Source: Alphaproteobacteria bacterium
Lineage (GTDB): Bacteria > Pseudomonadota > Alphaproteobacteria > Paracaedibacterales > JAKBAR01
Length of the DNA: 5,373 bases
Assembly: GCA_019745755.1 (NCBI GenBank)
Contig: JAIESS010000135.1
Coordinates: 1-5,373, forward strand
Direction: 5' to 3'
The translations under genes and the position numbers were made by a program. Shown piece by piece: positions 5,335-5,373 of the stretch. The first letter of the stretch is position 1, and each line of letters opens with the position of its first letter. The notes beneath the pieces were generated by a model. The model worked only from the letters and a program-made list of their open reading frames with translations. It searched no databases and had not been told where the DNA came from.

Positions 5335-5373
5335 ATGACAGCGCATATCGATAAAATTCTAAGCTACTATTCC
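5335..5373 (+). CDS. Start of a gene cut by the window edge, possibly class I fructose-bisphosphate aldolase
   Basis: An ATG one base after the parB stop, preceded by a good ribosome site, opens a frame that runs to the window end: MTAHIDKILSYYS, 13 residues. The pattern KILSYYS resembles the start of the archaeal-type class I fructose-bisphosphate aldolase (DeoC/FbaB family) of alphaproteobacteria, which as I recall often opens with a short lead and then ILSWYxSDNPG. That enzyme cleaves fructose 1,6-bisphosphate to two triose phosphates through a lysine Schiff base. None of the catalytic region is visible, so the product name is a guess from 13 residues. The existence of a gene is much surer than its identity. 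Confidence 0.4.
   Translation, partial: MTAHIDKILSYYS

Overview
The window is a compact run of same-strand bacterial housekeeping genes: the 3' part of rpsB (ribosomal protein S2), tsf (EF-Ts), pyrH (UMP kinase), frr (ribosome recycling factor), rsmG/gidB (16S rRNA m7G methyltransferase), parA and parB (chromosome partitioning), and the first 13 codons of another gene, possibly a class I fructose-bisphosphate aldolase. All genes are on the + strand with gaps of 1 to 35 bases, so there is almost no non-coding DNA and no stretch over 300 bases without a gene. I see no tRNA, rRNA, CRISPR array, insertion sequence or phage gene.

The organism is most probably an alphaproteobacterium, and the moderately AT-rich sequence and protein style suggest a host-associated lineage such as Holosporales or Rickettsiales. 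This rests on the rsmG-parA-parB order, the parS motif inside rsmG, and remembered resemblance of the proteins to alphaproteobacterial families. It is an inference, not a measured phylogeny.

Layout: bases 1-3041 are the translation and nucleotide block rpsB-tsf-pyrH-frr, an order conserved across bacteria. Bases 3051-5333 are the partitioning block rsmG-parA-parB. The two blocks join across only 9 bases. In many bacteria frr is instead followed by lipid and isoprenoid genes (uppS-cdsA-dxr), and rsmG follows mnmG, so this junction looks rearranged. The partial gene at 5335-5373 starts one base after parB.

The most informative non-coding signals lie inside rsmG. Two perfect 16-bp parS palindromes (3068-3083 and 3476-3491) both encode Val-Ser-Arg-Glu-Thr in the rsmG frame. 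A perfect 12-bp stem with a 6-base loop and a T-tract (3093-3122) looks like an intrinsic terminator or attenuator within the first 25 codons. ParB encoded 1 kb downstream should load on these parS sites, so the partition machinery and its centromere are physically together.

The most unusual protein feature is an extra segment of about 20 residues near the N-terminus of PyrH. It is bounded by an imperfect inverted repeat and contains G6 and A8 runs. Overall this is mainly ordinary core genome; I do not see a new multi-gene system.
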